Notes under the pieces: model-generated
The model's database searches: none
What the model was told of the DNA's origin: nothing
The model's input: the letters and a program-made list of their open reading frames with translations, nothing else
Assembly (NCBI GenBank): GCA_018697195.1
Contig: CM031857.1
Location: forward strand, 50,613,471 to 50,677,470
Source of the DNA: Certhia americana
Taxonomy: Eukaryota > Chordata > Aves > Passeriformes > Certhiidae
Reading direction: 5' to 3'
DNA length: 64,000 bases
Part shown: in pieces, positions 13,231-26,932 of the stretch
Layout: every line of letters begins with the position of its first letter
How positions within the stretch are numbered: position 1 is the first letter of the stretch
Position numbers and translations under genes: made by a program

Positions 13231-15164
13231 TGCTATGGGGTAAGTACATACATCAGTAGGACTTAGGAATTTTCTCATTCTTCAGTGGATTAGGCTTTGA
13301 GCAAAAATCCACAAAAGTAATACAAGTCCAGGCAATCATAGTTTGTTTCCTTTAGAAAGCACTGCTTTTTTTCTGGCCAGTCCTAGCAACAACATGCCTG
13401 GCTTAGCAGCCACTTCAGCTCTGTTGCATTTGCCTTCTTTTCTTCTCCCTGTTTGGGAGTCTGTCCCAAGCTGCGATTCCACTGCAAGAATAATTGAGTT
13501 ATAACAGAAACCTTTCCATTGACTTCTTCCTTTTTTTCAAGATTCAAAAATTTTGCTTTACCACTTTTGGTTCTCTTATCTCCTTAGAATTTTGTACCTG
13601 GGAACTTATCTATATGCAGAATCAATGCTGAGAACTTTAATGCACCATCTGTCTCTGTTTATATCCAGTGACATCCCAGACACAGGGCTTGTACCAGAAA
13701 GTCTCTACCTCTAGTCTGAGTGTACAAATAAGAAAGGATATAGCACATTCTTTGTATTTTTTAAATGGTTCCAGCAACATTATTCACCTCTAATCTAACC
13801 ATTTCCAGTACTGTAGTAGGTGCCGACGACATTTCTTTCCCCACAGTTTCAATAGGCTTTGTGTGCTATTTCCACAGAAGTTAACGTAATCAGCAAGTTC
13901 ACTGTCAAATGTGCCTTCTTCTGCAGTGGCTACAAGTTGAAGTGAGCCAGTGGACTGCTTCCAGGTTCAGAATATCATAGCACTAACTCATTTTCTATTC
14001 TTCTTTTGTTCATATGCCATGCATGTGACTTTCTGCTCTGAAAAGCTAAACCTAAACAAAAACCACCACACCCCAAACCCACAAAAACGTTGATTTCCTT
14101 TTTCATAGGTGAAATATGGAGCATTTTTGCCACTTGGAAGTCAAACCCATCTCTTGTATGTCACTGCACTCATTGGTTATTATCAAGGAGAAATATGGCT
14201 CATTCTTGGCAAATATTTTTCCTTTAAGCTTTGTCTTTTTCCCACTTATTCATATGTCTTATTCCTCCAAGACTGACTGTCTTATGACATTCCAAGTTAT
14301 TTTTCTACTGAAACTGTGTAGACTGTATCAAAGAAAGCACATCTCACAGAAATGCCTCTGCAGCACATTATGGACTGCACAGCTCCCCAAGAGCAATTTA
14401 AAATGAAGAACAACCTTTTCCAACATCCTTTCAGAACTGCACATGGACATTAGCCAGACACAAGACTGAGCTGCAGAGGGTGCATTAAACTCCCCATCTG
14501 CTCTTCACAGTGCTCATCACTGATGTCTAACCCACAGTAAAGTCATTTGGCCAAAAAAAGCCATAGTGGATGAGACAAGCATACCAGAAGACAGATGAAT
14601 CTTTCCTTCCTCAGTGTCCATGGAAGGAAATGTGTCTGATGCAGTCAGCATTTTCTCAATATTTCGTTCCAGAGCATGCAATATCTGTAGGTAAGTCATT
14701 CTCCAAATGAACTAGGGAAGCCAGGTTTTGTTCTCATGTACACCACCTTACTATCTCGGTTGATCTTAGTACAACTATTAATTCATGCCCGTGTACATGT
14801 CAGAGTATCCCTGAGGCTCTCAGCCGCCAGCTGAGAACTTGGCAGAGTTTTCAAAAGTCATCTGCAAGTTTCCACTTTCCAGGAAACCTCTTTTCTAACC
14901 CACTCCTTCGCTAGGTCCAGTTCCCGTTATGGTGCCAAGATCTGCCCCCTCTACAGACGCTCTGCTCCGAAGGAGACTGCATTTCCCACGGGCAGCTCTG
15001 CCCGGTGGCACACGGACCTAATATGGGATTTTTATTATTTTTTTTTATTATTTTTTTAAGGGATCAGCCACGGCTCGTTTCAGGGGTATATGCTGTGCGA
15101 CAGCAGTGGGACGGTAAGAGTCAGGTGTTGATGCGGGTTTGTACGATGCCCGTTGACTTCCATC
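13231..15164. other. Upstream flank of the CpG island
   Basis: This is non-coding sequence leading into the SERTM1 promoter. A T/A-rich tract, mostly T runs with ATTATT, occupies about 15,028-15,058 just before the GC-rich block. I see no protein-coding exon and no repeat family. Confidence 0.5.
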
Positions 15165-15887
15165 TCCTAACGCCGGTGAGGTGGGGGGCTCGCCCCGCTT
15201 CCAGGTGAGCGCAGCGCCTTGCCCGGGCTCTCAGACAGAGAACGCGCTCGGCCGGCCCCATTCCCTTCCCCAGCACAGACCGGCCCGTCGGGGGCTGGAG
15301 CAGCAGCCGCCCCTCCCGCCGCATCCCCGCAGCCCTGCCCGGCAGCGGGGCGGGGGGCGGCGGGGCCGGGCGAGGGGCGGGCCGGGGGCGGTGCTGCCTC
15401 CGCCGGGGGCTGGAGCCGCGCAGGGGAGCGGGAACGAGGAGCGGAGCTGCCCCAGCGGGGCGGCTGCGGGCAGGGAAGTGCCGCGCTGCCGGCTGCGCCT
15501 GAGCGGAGCGTCCCGAGCGGAGCATCCCGGCGGTGTCAGCCGTCTGCTGTTCGAGCGAGGTCGACACTCCGGCTGTGGGGTGTTTTGTTCTGCCCCAGCC
15601 CCTCAGCCGGTGCGCGTTGTTCGTGCCCTCGGTGCGAGCGGAGCCTCGGCTCTGTCTGTTCCCGCAGAGCCGGGGCCAATCGCTCCCGCTGTCCGGGGCC
15701 GAGCCGTGCCGCGCCGGCTGAGGCGCGTCCCGGCGGATCCCCGGCGGGTTTGGGAAGCTGCTGTGCGCCCTGGAACAGCTCCCGCCGTGCCTCGCCCCGT
15801 GCTGCTGCTCTGAGGGAGCATCCTCAGCGGTTTGCCTGTCCTGTACTGTAACCTACGGCATTTGATTTTCACAAGCGTTTAGCCGAG
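15165..15887 (+). promoter_or_regulatory. SERTM1: CpG island: probable SERTM1 promoter and first exon
   Basis: GC content and CpG density rise abruptly and fall again after about 15,860. Clustered GC boxes of the GGGGCGG type lie at 15,345-15,391, and a CCAAT box in GGGGCCAATCGC sits at 15,676-15,680. There is no TATA box at a fixed distance, which fits a broad CpG-island promoter. It is the only strong island upstream of the SERTM1 coding exon and lies on the right side of it, so I infer that it drives that gene. The long open frames across it, up to 210 codons in several frames, arise because GC-rich DNA has few stops; they give low-complexity Ala/Pro/Arg/Gly protein and are not genes. Transcription starts cannot be placed exactly. 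Confidence 0.75.
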
Positions 15888-15893
15888 GTATGT
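15882..15893 (+). other. SERTM1: Candidate splice donor ending SERTM1 exon 1
   Basis: GCCGAG/GTATGT matches the vertebrate donor consensus, with the intron starting at 15,888. It lies at the 3' edge of the CpG island, where a non-coding first exon should end. A second strong donor match, CCAG/GTGAGC, puts an intron start at 15,205, at the 5' edge of the island, and could serve a start site further upstream. Only transcript data can choose between them. Confidence 0.5.
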
Positions 15894-18800
15894 GTTCTGT
15901 GGTCTGTGCTTGATCGTTCTCAAACGTCTTTTGGAAAGAACCGGTATTTAGCCTAACTCACTTGGCGGGTTGGCAGAGTGCGTGAATTGAACGAACGCTT
16001 CTTGGGTTTGGAGAAATTGCTTTCGGCGGAAGGGAACGCTCTAGGAGAGCGTGGGGACAGCACCGAGCTGCACAGCTTCTGGAAGGAGGGATGCGGAGAG
16101 AAGGGAGGCACGGGCTGGTTTCTTTTGCTGAAAGATGCTGCAGCCCAGGGGTGCGATAGCGCAGACCATTGGGTCATCACTGTGCAAGCAAATTCTTGGC
16201 TCAGCGGGCATGAGCACAGACTGTCACCCGTGTGTTCTTTCACATTGTTTGCAGAAAGATGACGCAGAAAGGATTGCTCCCTCTGCAAATAAATTGTAAC
16301 ATGCCTATCTAATGTAGTAGGACAAGAGCTGAGCTTAGACAGCACAGCATGGAAAAAAACCACAGGGTGGATGCACAAAAATGTGCCCTTTGCAAGCACT
16401 TTATGTCTGCCTAAAAGCTGTAGGCTGTTTCAACATCATCTTGCTAGATGTGATAAAGTTTGGAACAGAAATGTAGTGAAGCAAACTCTTCCTACCCTTG
16501 CAAATGCTAAATAGTTAGAGGAAAATTGTGAAAATAGTGGTAAAGGGCTGAGGATTTGCCACACTGATTAACATTTATATAAGCAAAGACAATTAGGAAT
16601 GAATATTAGCTATTATTAAATTCATTCTTAGCTAATTATAGAAGAATGGGAGAAAGATAACTAGGAGAAATGTGTAAAATCTGGACCATATAAGATGCAT
16701 ATAGAGCTGGCGGTTTTTTATGATGAGGGATCCAGCTGGAGTGTCATGTCTGTTTCCTTGTGATTTTGCTTTTTACAGTCATTTTGAACCCACTCTAACT
16801 TTCCTGTGCCTGAACAGACCGAAACAAAATGCAACCTGAAACCACCAGCTGCCTTCTCTCTGCTATTATGCCTGGAAGGGCTTGTTCCCTTTAGGATGGT
16901 TGCTGGTCCTAACTGTGTACTGACTGCCTTCCTTTCCCACCTCGTCCTCAGACTGGATCACCCCTGGTGATAGCACCCAAAGTGGGGAAAAAAAAGGCTG
17001 GCATGTCCTCCCTTCCTCCCTCATGTTTCCCCAGCTTTCCTGTCCTCTGGCACACAGGCTGGCCTGCCTGCAGGCTGCTGCTTGCTATATCCTGTACATG
17101 TGATTTGCTGTCAACAGGATACATGCTGCAGGACCTAGAACTGCTAGGGAAGGGGTCTTGGGCTATTTCAGCATCCAGATCTAATTTAGTACTATCACCA
17201 TGTATGTATGTGAATCTATATGGCTTGGGAAGTTATTGCCATGGGCATTTTGTTAACCTTTTCAGATGTAAAAGGCTGAACTGAGATAACTCGCCTCTGC
17301 CAAGTGTCTTTGTTCAAAATTGGGTCTTACTGGTGCAGTGCAAATTGTAAGTTGTGTTCTGTAAATTCCCCATCAGAGGCAGGAAGCAATAGAGCCTTTT
17401 CTCCTTGCACCCCATCTACACAGAAGCAGAAGAGGAATAATCTCAACGACAAGATTCAGAAGTTGCTGAAAAACCTGATGTTTCTGATAGGTCTGAGACT
17501 TGGAATCTAAATACTAAAAAGTCAGTATATTTTAACCTCTACCTCATGCACTCTTTTGCAAGCAGTCCTCCCCCCGTGTCTTCATGACTGCGGTTGCTCC
17601 TTTTCCTGGCTTGCGTGGAGGAAATCCTGTTACGACATAGTCAATCCATGGCACTGCTGCAAAACCCACCTCTTAGCCTGCAACTTCGTCTGCATCTCCC
17701 CTCTTTGCCAGTCCTTCTGCTGCTCCCTCCTTCCCCCTGCATCGGATATGCCAGTCTGAGGCTTCACGTTCAAGTGTCCTTGACAGTCACCCTGTACATG
17801 ATGTACCAAGGAGACCAAGTCTCCTGTTTTCCCATGATGTACCCCTGGGCTTTGATCAGCCTGTGCTCTCAGCATCTTTTTCCCTCCAGCCATCATCTTT
17901 GCATTTCTCTGAGCTCCACCTTGTGCTTACTTGTAGCCTCATATAGGCACCTTGTCCATCATTCCTTTAATTTCCTTGAAATGTCCCAGCACATTTGCTT
18001 TGATTTGATGCCTTCAGCAGCCATCTGGTGAGATGCTAAGACAAGCCCTCACCCGTGCTGTCACCATCCCTGCCACTGGAATTGCTCTTGCTCTGGATTG
18101 GAGCACAACAGTATCCTCTAAAGCTAGGACATCTGAGAGACAGTTGTTGAACAGATCACTCTATCTAGCACCAGCAGAAACTCTGCTTCCATAGCCTACA
18201 TTATCCTCACTTGCTCTTTTTTGGCATTTCAGGTGCAACCCTGCCCCCTTATGCTTGCACAGCACAGCATGGCTTGCTGCAGCTCCCTTTGCAATCCTGT
18301 TGTCTCTTTGCCTAAGTTGTTGCAGGCATTTTGCAAACAGGGACTATATGTGAATATTAGGCACACAAATATACCACGGTTTCTTTGTTGGGGAGGGCAT
18401 GCAGGCAGCCTGTGTTGGTGAAATAAGGAATGGCATGAGGATAGGGATCTTGTGTTACAGCAGTGAGAGGAAATAGAGAATCAAAGGAGAAGTGTGTTTC
18501 TTACTTTTTCTTTGTAAACCGTGCTGAGGTACCCAAGTCAGGAAGCAGAGTTACAGTAAGCACTGTGATAGTACATCTGTGCCTAAAACTCCCTTGACAT
18601 TTAAGTGTACAGTAAGTAATTGATACTGAATCTGCACTTTTTTGGAGGGAAAAAAAAAATCTGAAAATTATGTATTAACAGAAATTTCTGTTGAACCAAG
18701 TCTAAAAAATTGTGTCCTAGCTTTATATTGTGACAAGGTTCCTAAGGAGGTTGAAATGAAATCTGCTTGACATTTTTGGGTGTGATAAAAATGTGTGATT

Positions 18801-21800
18801 TATACTTGTTGTTTTTATAAAATATATTGAAATCAGTATATCAGCTGAATTTTGCAATAGGAAAGCTTTTTCTTATTGTTCAGGACTACTTCTTGGGTCA
18901 CAGCTTTGTTAAGTAAGGAACAATAACCCCACTGACTAGCAAAGTTAAAGGGCACTTACTGTTCAGTAGAGCTCCTTGCTGTAGTCTCCTGAGACAGGAG
19001 TGGACGTGCCCACACACTGGTGCATGCAGCCACGGCATCGGCATCTGGCAGGAGGATGTGCTGCAACACTGGGAGAGACAGTAGAGACCTTAATTCCATT
19101 CAGTTCCAGATTTAGCCACACTTTGTCCTAAAACTGTATTCCTTGTAGATGAAGGGGATGTGTGTGATATTTTTGAGGGGTTTTTCCCCCTCTACCTGGA
19201 GCTGAACCTGAGGGTCTAAGCACTGCAAATTTTTAGGATTTTTTTAGTTTCACACATGAGTGTGATGGAAAATGAAAGCCAGCTCTGATAACAAGGACTG
19301 CTTGCTCTGAAGCTTAGTATTTATCTGGTAGGTTTTGGTTTGAGTAAACAATGTGCAGGAGCTGAAGCACTGCTCCATGAGAAGTGTGGTGGCTTCAGGA
19401 AGGGCGAACACAGTGCACAGCCCTCCACTGCAATGGCCACTTTGCCTCAGTTGTGGAGTCCAGTGCTGCTCTGCTTGTGTCAAATAAAAAAAGTCTTTAT
19501 TGGGAGGCCATGTGAAGAGTCAGGCATGAAGTAGCAAAGCTTAATTAATTTTTGTTTGTTCTCAGATTGATTACATCACCACTATGCCACACATAATGCA
19601 TGCTGGATGGAATCTCCTGAGGTTCTTATCAGTTGGTGGGATGCTCCACACAGCCTTCAGAAAGAAAGTGTAACAGAAATGGGATGACTCAACCATGAAA
19701 GGAGACAGAAAGGCAGAAGTAGTTGAAATACTTTCGTTTACTTGTTCTACTGAGGAAAATGGGTTTTAATGGAATTTCCATTTCTCATTAAGCAGCTGTT
19801 CCCCACTACACTAAATTCTCTGTTCAAACAAAATTTCCAAATCAGATGTTGCAAGAAATCAAACAAGAAGTCATTACACAAAATGTAGAAATTAAGGATT
19901 CCTGACACCTGCTGGTTTTTCCTCTTTCCTGACTAACCTTGCCCTGGACCTCCTTTCCAGCTGGGTGTCCAGGATCTGTCACTTTTACAGAGACACCTTA
20001 GTGGCTATTTTTGACTGTAGGAGTCATTTACCAAGACTTAAAGCTGTTTGGGGCAACCAAATAGCTGTGTGAACCTTAACGTCTTCTCTGCCTGACCACC
20101 CACTATCATTAAACTTCAGGAGCTCAGATCTGTTTAAGGTTTCTGCCTGGGTTGAATTTGGCTGAGAGTGGAAATGAAAGTTATTCAGAGTGGCAATAAG
20201 GGAAATAAATTTGGGGCTGGACACCAGGAAATCAAATATGACCCCTCACTATGGTCAGCAAAGAGCAGGCTGTTGAGTTTTGGGTGGGGTTTTTCCAGCA
20301 ACCTGTATTTTTTCACAGGAAATTAAAAAAAAAAATTTAAAAAAAGGCATTTTTAACAAACCAGCACAGGAAGGAGACTGATTTGCTTGGTGACTGTGTC
20401 CTTTGGGTGAGAATCAGATTGATGGTCTCATAGGAGGCTAGACCAGGAGGGTCCCATTTCTCTGTCTAAGGTCTCAGAGTCCCAGCAGTGAGACTCCTTA
20501 CCCCTCTCCACATCCTGAGAGATACAAGAGTAGGATAGATCCCTACTCATTTCCTATCTTACTGGCACAGTGAATGAATACACTGTTTGGACCAAATCCT
20601 TCTATAGGCTACTGCTGCAGCTAAAATGGTGAAAATAGCTGTGAGGGGCATTAGAGTGGTGCAAGAGGATGAAGGACTGTGGGATACAACTGTGTATGGC
20701 AAGGGGTCTTCTGAAGATAAGTTTGTTGATGTTCTGGTCCAAGTCTTTCTCTGTTCTTCAAAGATAATTAAAAGCTCTGCCCTCCCCACCTCACTGTGTA
20801 CACTTTCCATTTGAATATGAATGCCTGTACTTAGGAAGCCGAGAACATCTTGTGTTTTGTGTTTAATCAGCCCAAAATTTGGTAGGCTCTGGTCCCCTTG
20901 CCTTGCTGGAGATTGTGGCAGTGTTGTATTGAATGAAGGGCTAAATGGGCATGAGCAGTACTCTGTGTGTCTGGGAGGAGATGGAGCAACAAAGATTCTG
21001 CAAAGAAAAAGGAGCAAAATAATTTGTATTTGCCTTGGTTGAAGACATAGACCTACTGCAGAGATCTGTGCCTCTTTCCCCCAGGACGGAAATAAAGGGG
21101 AGGAAAAGGGTCTCTGCTACGAGCAGACAAAACTAAGGGGCATAGGGTAGAGCTCTTGTATGTGAGGCATATCTGCCAGAGAAAACATGTACAGGGGCTG
21201 TTGTATCCTACACCACACCTGCCTCAGCGTCAGAAGCAGTTCTGGGCAAGGTGACAAGGGTGCACATGGTGGGTCCATCTCTGGGGCAGCTGACTTTGGT
21301 GTTCATCTACAGCCTCCTACCTCTCCTTCACAAAGAGATGGTCAAGAGGCTGACTCCCTTTGGGTGGAACATTAGTATAGTCAATATTATCAAAACATTT
21401 GGATTTCAACAGTACTGCCTTTTAACAGCAGCACTAGATAATTTTCTTTATTGAACTTGGAGAGGCTTAAACCAGAAGTGATTCAGTGACTGAAGGGATG
21501 AAAGCAGCACAACAATGCATCAACATCATCCCCAGAGGTCTGCTTCTCTAATGCAGTCAAACAAAATATGCTGAAGGGGCAGAGCTCTAAGATGTACAAT
21601 GATTGTGAAAGTGTCTTTTCTCTCCCAGAGGGGAAAATCTGTTTGAGAGTGGCCCCTCTTTTGCTTTAATCTGTATCATCTGGGATTGTTACTTCATACA
21701 CAAGATATTTAATTTACTTTATTAAAAACAATTCAGGGGCTATGTTTTAATTTTAGGTATTGAATGCATGTAGCGCACAAAATTCTTCTAGGTGTTCTTG

Positions 21801-24800
21801 TGCATATAGCATATTCAGTTTGGATATTTCAGGTATGTGAAAATTTAAACTGCAGAAAGTCGGAAATAAAGAGAATGAATAAATAATAGTGTGTACTCCA
21901 AAAGGTCTGATTCCTGGCAGGAGTATGTAGGGTATAATGTGAAATGAACTGGAGAGCAAATACAGTGCTTAAAAAGGTGCCAGGGGACAAATGTCTGTCT
22001 TGGTCCTGGAGCACACTGCAGAATAAAAGAAAGGTGTTATCAAAGCCTGTCTGTAAAGCAGAGTTCAGGATCATGGTTTTGATACTGTACATGCTGTGCT
22101 GTAACTGGGCAGCAGAAGGATGTTGTTAGAAGAAATAAAACACAAGGCAAGATTCCAGTTGGTTTGGGATTTGTTGGTTTTTTTGAATTTCTGCCAGTAA
22201 GAGCAGTCAAAATTTAGCACTTGTCCTTTCTTTATTTTATTATTATTGTAGTTATTACTAAACTCTTCCACATTTATTTGCTTTTTTATCGGGGCTTTTT
22301 TCAGCATGCAGTCCCTTTAGATTTGGGCGTGATCACCAACCACATCCTTCACATTGGATGCTCGGCTTCTACTTCCATATCTTCTTCCTGCTTGTAAGTA
22401 TTTTATTCTTTCTCCATGTTCATTTTTCTTTTACTTTTAAAGACCAGATTTAGCTCACGGGTTCTAGGTCTGATCCCAGGTCACAAAGTCTTTGATTTAC
22501 ATTGATATAAATGACTCTATATATCTGCAGATCCATGGGAAATGTAAATTAGAGAATCATTGGAGCCTATCTGAATTAATTTAAGTATCCTTATGGCTCC
22601 GAGGGTTACTTTTTCCCAGCCCCACGCAAGCCCCCAAACAAAATATAACTTGATTTTAACCTGCAACCAAGCCATCTGGGCACTTGTCTTCTTAGATTTT
22701 CATAGACATAAATTTAAATCATTATAAAAAATGAAATTAGATCATAAATTAAAAAGAAAACTTTGCTTGTGGCAGGAAATAGTTTTTCTTTTCCTTCTGT
22801 GCTCTATTTTATTGAGTCAGTTGGCAATTGATCCTGTTTCCCAGACAGAGTGGAAAAGGGATTCTCTGCTCCTGGAAGGTCCATCTTTAGTGTGAAAAAG
22901 AAGCATCCTACTTACTTGTGGTCTTTTAATTGCCAAAGGCATGTATCCAAGAATAAATATTAAGGATAACATTCTTGGTAAACTCCAAGCTAGAAGTCAT
23001 TCTTTGTCTTTCCAATCTACATTCTCAATGGAATAAAATGTTGCTAGCATCTTTTTTTCTGCCTAGAGCTACTGTCTTATTTAGTTGCATGAGGTTAAAC
23101 TGCTACATTTTTCCAGTCTAGAGCATATTGCCTTTCAAGGCTGAAGTGTTCCTGGAATGTAAAATTCGTTCAGTCCATTAGTATTTGTATGAGCATGCAA
23201 ACATATTTTTATTGCCATTAAATATTTTGTGTTATGTGATTTCTGGAAGGGCAATATTGGTAATATAGGAAGGAAATTAATGTAGAAAACAAAGGTAGTG
23301 AGGGAGAAGATGAAAGAATTAAACCAGGAGCTCCCTGGCCTTCATACACATATCAATCTAGTGAAAACTTGCTGTCAGCTTTTGGAACTAATCACTATGA
23401 TAGCAGAACTTGGGGAGGGGGAAGCACATCTTTTGGGATGAATAAGTCCTAGAACTGGCATTACCATATCACCTGGGAATCTGCACAGTCTTCTTCCTGC
23501 TCTTCCTGCCCTGTTACAGCATATTGAAGTTTGGCCAGACAGGACCTCTCTGTTGTGACTATGCTAAAGGCAATTTGAGATTTCATATGTTAGATGTTTC
23601 CAGTCAGGGCTTTCTAGGATACCTTCTACCTGTAAAGAAACAGTTCATAGGAGATTGTGACAAAAGTGTTAGTTTATGTAATATTCAAATGCTGATTTTC
23701 ATTGATGTCAGTTTGTCTCTCTGCTTAAACATTTTGAAGACACTGAAACAGCCGAGGTATTTCTCAGCTTGTAGTCACAAAAATACAGGAAGAACCAAGA
23801 AAACAAAGTGCTTTTCTGCAGCTGGTAAATTCACAAGAAATTGAGTCTACCAGACTTATCTTTGCTTCCTGTTCCTCAGTTTTTTAGGCTTCAGTGGTGT
23901 GAGTATGAGCCATTAAATTATATCTGACTCAACCTGGAGAGTGGAGTTGTTGCATCAAGATACATGAAGAAACACAATACAGATGGTAAAGCATTTACAA
24001 CATTGGAACTGTGAAAAAGCTCTGTTCATGCCATCCTGGAGAGTGTTGCAGTCTCATTTAATATTCACTGTAGTCTGAACTGGGAGATGGCTACTGTCTT
24101 AGCAATGCTAAAGATTAAATTACATGTGTTACATATAATTTGGCACTCAGGGCATATGCTAGTTGTGAGGCCTTTGCTTCTGATCGCATTTGCATTTCCT
24201 TGACAAAATGGATTTTCTGGCAGGTACCATCAGATATGCAAGAGTGGCTAGCTTTGGCTTGGCTGCCCAGGCATGGTACTGCTGGTACCTGCGGCTGGCC
24301 TCTTACAAGTGATGCCTTGCCTGATCCCTCACCTGCTCACTTTGCCTTTCTTCTGGTAAATGCAACCTTGCCCATCTCCTACTTGCCACAGGTTAAAAGG
24401 AAATACAAAAGATTCCAATTGAGCTTGCCTGGAGTATCTGCCAAGTTACCCCTGGAATAAGAGTGATTGGCCTCACCTGCAAAAGGTATTTATACCAAAG
24501 ACATGAATGAAGAAACAACACACAGCTGGGAGAATATACCTAAATAGTGGCTCTGGTTGAAAAGCCAGGATGTACAAATGACACCATGTATCTAGGAGAG
24601 CCTTTCCTTTTGTGCCAACACGCATACTTGAGGACCAGAGTAGCAGAACAAGGTTCTGCTCTCTTGTATATCTAAAACCAGCAGAGTGTGGAGGTAGAGT
24701 CTGTGCCTTCTTGGACCAGTGAATTGTTTTACTGAAATGTGGGAATCTTCTAGGCAGGTTGTCCATCAGAGCAGCAAGGCTGTGTTACAATGGAGCAAGA

Positions 24801-26932
24801 GCAACAGGAAAACTCAGCAGAGTATGATCTGGGGCTTTCAGCAGTGAGGCTGGACTGGGGACTCAGGGAGCCTCCTCAAGTCACACAGCCCTGTCTTGGC
24901 ATTGCAGAGGTTCCTCTGACAGAGTAATCCAGATCCAGCTACACCACAAATTCTGGGTCCCCCAGCAGACAGGTACCAGTTCTGCTGTCGCAGGAGTTTT
25001 CAAGAGTGGTTAATTGGAAAGCCACCTCCTGTCAGAGAGAGTTCTCCATCTGTAGTCATCCAGGAACAATACTTGTAGTTCATTCTTTGCCTTAAACCAC
25101 CTCAGATTTCTAAAAATAGATGAGTGAAAGGCAGAGACCACTACAGAATGTGAAAACTTTGCCTCCATGGTTCATTTCCTGGGTCAGTTTACAACTCTCA
25201 GAAAGACAACAGATTCATTGCAGTTTACCAGCTTTGCCATTACACTTTGAAGTCAGTGTCAAAATTCCCAATCATTTTTTTTGGGACTAGGTTTGGGCTA
25301 AATATTATGATGCTGTTGTATTTAGTTTTCAGAAATGCAAAAAACCCCCAATTAACTAACAACCTTCTCCCAGCAGAAGCAGGAACCTGAGCTGAAGTGG
25401 TAGCTGTGGTGCACTGAATAAAACTACTTGTGGCTTCATTTGGACTCAGATTTTACAGTGTCTCTGATCTCACTACAAAATGCTCATTTAAAAATAACCT
25501 GGGTGATGTTGTAAGACCTATAAAAGGTCTGATTTAGCAAAACACTCATATCTCTGCTTAACTGAGGTTCTGATTGGTCCTATTTAATACTCTAAATTTT
25601 CCACTAACTTCAAAAAAAGTCCCCAATGCCAGAATTATTCCTCATTCCAGGGTCAAGTGCTAGTAGTAAAAGCAAAATGTAGATTTCAAATTTGTTGAAA
25701 ATTTAAAGGCTTTCAACTTCTGCCATGTTAAAGAATTCATGTGAATTAATTCCTCAAGTTATTATAGAGCAATTCAATTAATAATGGATCTGATTTTCAT
25801 TATGACAAGTAATTAAGAGTAAATATCTTCTATATCAAAGCCTATCTTTTAAAAAGGATGAATTAGCCATAACACACTTAACTATTTCCAGAACATGAAA
25901 TGAACACGTATTGTTCCATTAGTTAATTTTATATCACTAAATTAAAGACAGTTCAAAAGGAGTATAATCTCATAAGGATCTTTCTTTGTTCAGTCTGTCG
26001 TGACTTATTTCACGAGGTACAACCAGTACAGTTTCCTGTGAGGCTAAATGCTATTAGGGTTATAAAATAGTTTTAGTTTAGTATATTTTATGCATCACTA
26101 TGAGTTATATAGGTAAGAATAATTTAACTGGTATTTGCAGATGCAGTTTTGTACATCCTGCATATCTTGCAGGCTATTGGGATGTTTGATTAAGACCACC
26201 AAAAGCTCCACTATAAAATGACAAAAACAGTGAATAAATAAACAATAAAACATCTGGAATGTAAACTTTTGTCCATAGCCCTCAGATAGTCCTCTCATGC
26301 TTGCTGGGCTGGCAGGGCTGTCTGTTCCTTGGGATTTTGCTTGCAGAAGCTGCATCACTGCACTGAAACATGCCTGCCATTGAGACTGCCATGGCAGAAT
26401 TACAGCAACATACATTCTGATATTTGAAACCATTCAAAACATTTCATAAATACACAGTAAGAAAGCAAGTCTTGCAGATTTTCTAATTCTGGGTACCACT
26501 GGCAAGACACTGTGGAGTAAGTAGCTAATGGATTCATCATCGACTGTGATGTTGAGTGGCTTTGCTCATTTAGGTTGAGGAGCTGAAGTCTTAAGAGGGG
26601 GTTTCATTACTTGACTAGATTTTTTTATCACAAGATAAATTTGGATTCCAATACCTCTGTTCCATATAAAGTGCATTTTTTGATTGTGCTGTTCTGCAGT
26701 TAAACAATTCATGGTTGGGAAGAGTCAATTTTAATCCAGTAGGATTCAGTAGGATTTTTTAATCCCTGCATTTTGGAAAATTGAGATATAAAGATAATTG
26801 CTAGCTAATTCTTTAAGAATTGCATCTTCGAGCTAAGAAATATAATTCTTAAGACATGAACTATATCAGGTGCACATTATCTGCTAGTAAATTAACCTTG
26901 CTTTTTTTTTTTTTTTTTCTTTCCCTTGCCAG
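15888..26932 (+). other. SERTM1: Probable SERTM1 intron 1
   Basis: This ~11 kb interval lies between the CpG-island donor and the acceptor at 26,931-26,932. It contains no recognised CR1 copy and no convincing exon. A C/T-rich stretch at about 17,540-18,120 gives open frames up to 145 codons, with composition-driven leucine and serine. A 152-codon minus-strand frame at 20,559-21,017 has no family signature. Homopolymer runs occur near 18,651, 20,328 and 26,902. The intron call is inference from splice signals; no transcript has been seen. Confidence 0.55.

Noticed and set aside
15121..15872. Several long open frames (up to 210 codons) on both strands
   Set aside because: They coincide exactly with the CpG island, overlap in multiple frames, and encode low-complexity Ala/Pro/Arg/Gly sequence. 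GC-rich DNA simply has few stop codons.
15953..16399. 148-codon minus-strand frame next to the CpG island, considered as a divergent gene
   Set aside because: No homology is recognised and the composition is not coding-like. It may be transcribed, but a protein cannot be supported.
17594..18031. 145-codon Leu/Ser-rich open frame
   Set aside because: It is driven by a C/T-rich stretch, lacks a recognisable family, and overlaps open frames in other phases.
20559..21017. 152-codon open frame on the minus strand inside the SERTM1 intron
   Set aside because: At this base composition one or two frames of this length are expected by chance in 64 kb. It has no domain, repeat or splice context that I recognise.
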